DNA from: RDXT01 sp033762375
Lineage (GTDB): Bacteria; Bacteroidota; Bacteroidia; J057
Reading direction: 5' to 3'
Assembly: GCA_033762375.1 (NCBI GenBank)
Contig: JANRLQ010000017.1
Span: 1 to 64,000, forward strand
Length of the DNA stretch: 64,000 nucleotides
Shown here: piece by piece, positions 63,677 to 64,000 of the stretch
Layout: the number at the start of each line of letters is the position of its first letter
Numbering within the stretch: position 1 is the first letter of the stretch
Program-made: the position numbers and the translations under genes
Notes under the pieces: model-generated
The model's input: only the letters and a program-made list of their open reading frames with translations
Told to the model about the DNA's origin: nothing
The model's database searches: none

Positions 63677-64000
63677 TCAAGACACACGCTGTTTTCTTTT
63701 CAGGTAAATCCTTGCCGCATTGTCTCCCAGTACCTGATCCAGGACCGGGCCCGAAAAACGGCTCTGCAGATAGTGGGCTGTTGTATCCATCACCTGTGTA
63801 TAGGTACCCGCAAGCAGGCATACAGGCCAGTCGCTCCCGATCATCAGGCGATCCGGCCCGAATACCTCGCATACATGATCCAGATATGGATATAAATCGT
63901 CAGGTTTCCAGCCTGTCCAGTCTGCCTCTGTGACCAGCCCGGAGAGCTTGCAAGAAACCTGGGGAGCAGTGGCCAGGTCGCGTATCAGATCTGCCCAGGG
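63677..64000 (-). CDS. Partial amidohydrolase, L-fuconolactonase-like
   Basis: The last 107 codons of a minus-strand gene whose start lies beyond the right edge. The readable end (VSCKLSGLVTEADWTGW, YLDHVCEVFGPDRLMIGSD, WPVCLLAGTY, DNAARIYLKR) is characteristic of amidohydrolase family 2, with the conserved GSDWPVC where Asp is a catalytic residue. Many Bacteroidota members act as L-fuconolactonase or rhamnono-lactonase. The AKR gene starts 44 bp after its stop codon at 63677-63679, so they probably form an operon. Its N-terminus and metal-binding H-x-H are outside the window. Confidence 0.8.
   Translation of the reverse strand, partial: PWADLIRDLATAPQVSCKLSGLVTEADWTGWKPDDLYPYLDHVCEVFGPDRLMIGSDWPVCLLAGTYTQVMDTTAHYLQSRFSGPVLDQVLGDNAARIYLKRKQRVS

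Overview
The window comes from a member of the Bacteroidota, most likely a fairly GC-rich relative of the Saprospiraceae/Lewinellaceae. The evidence is two secreted proteins with type IX secretion (T9SS) C-terminal sorting domains, many SPII lipoproteins, DUF5916 and DUF3526 proteins, KamA-type and HI0933-type enzymes, and promoters of the Bacteroidota form TTTG-N20-TAnnTTTG. Shine-Dalgarno sequences are almost absent. The family-level placement is inference. The window reads as ordinary chromosome: no prophage, integrase, IS element, CRISPR array, rRNA or canonical tRNA gene was seen.

Layout. 0-11.5 kb: a cut-off PD40-like lipoprotein, ChaN-like haem protein, a four-helix-bundle gene flanked by G-free DNA, a RecD-like helicase, a secreted lysyl-oxidase-like protein with dockerin and T9SS tail, efp, rlmI, acyl-CoA dehydrogenase and a delta-60 repeat protein. 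11.5-13.2 kb: a gene-poor region with three compact transcription units for structured RNAs; this is the most novel-looking part. 13.2-29.1 kb: M4 metalloprotease, a MarR regulator, small envelope proteins, polyprenyl synthase, rhomboid, then a minus-strand run (HI0933-like flavoprotein, fused E1 alpha-beta 2-oxoacid dehydrogenase, MCE protein, coiled-coil lipoprotein, HutI), a five-unit direct-repeat block and an ATP-grasp ligase. 29-38 kb: KamA radical SAM enzyme, SDR with AraC regulator, Rpn nuclease, UBP zinc finger, UvrA, ECF sigma with anti-sigma.

38.4-43.4 kb holds a GT2 polysaccharide synthase fused to periplasmic glycosidase-like domains, followed 2 bp later by a lipoprotein glycosidase related to its last domain; together they look like a make-and-trim exopolysaccharide module. 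43.5-51.6 kb is a probable metal-responsive locus: His/Cys-rich small protein, CobW-type GTPase, an ABC-2 exporter (ATPase and two DUF3526 permeases) and a DUF5916 outer-membrane protein, divergent from a cysteine-free L31 (rpmE2), with a TGCAAC-TAT-GTTGCA palindrome at the operon start. I infer Zur-type zinc control. 51.7-64 kb: GlmU-like protein, MDR reductase, glycerol kinase, a GT-C-like membrane protein, VOC protein, fused DppD-DppF ATPase, a second rhomboid, a second Rpn protein, and an aldo/keto reductase plus lactonase pair resembling L-fucose oxidation genes.

Start codons were chosen from signal peptides, conserved N-termini and promoter positions. No searches or folding programs were run: family names rest on recognised motifs, and RNA structures on base pairs read by eye.
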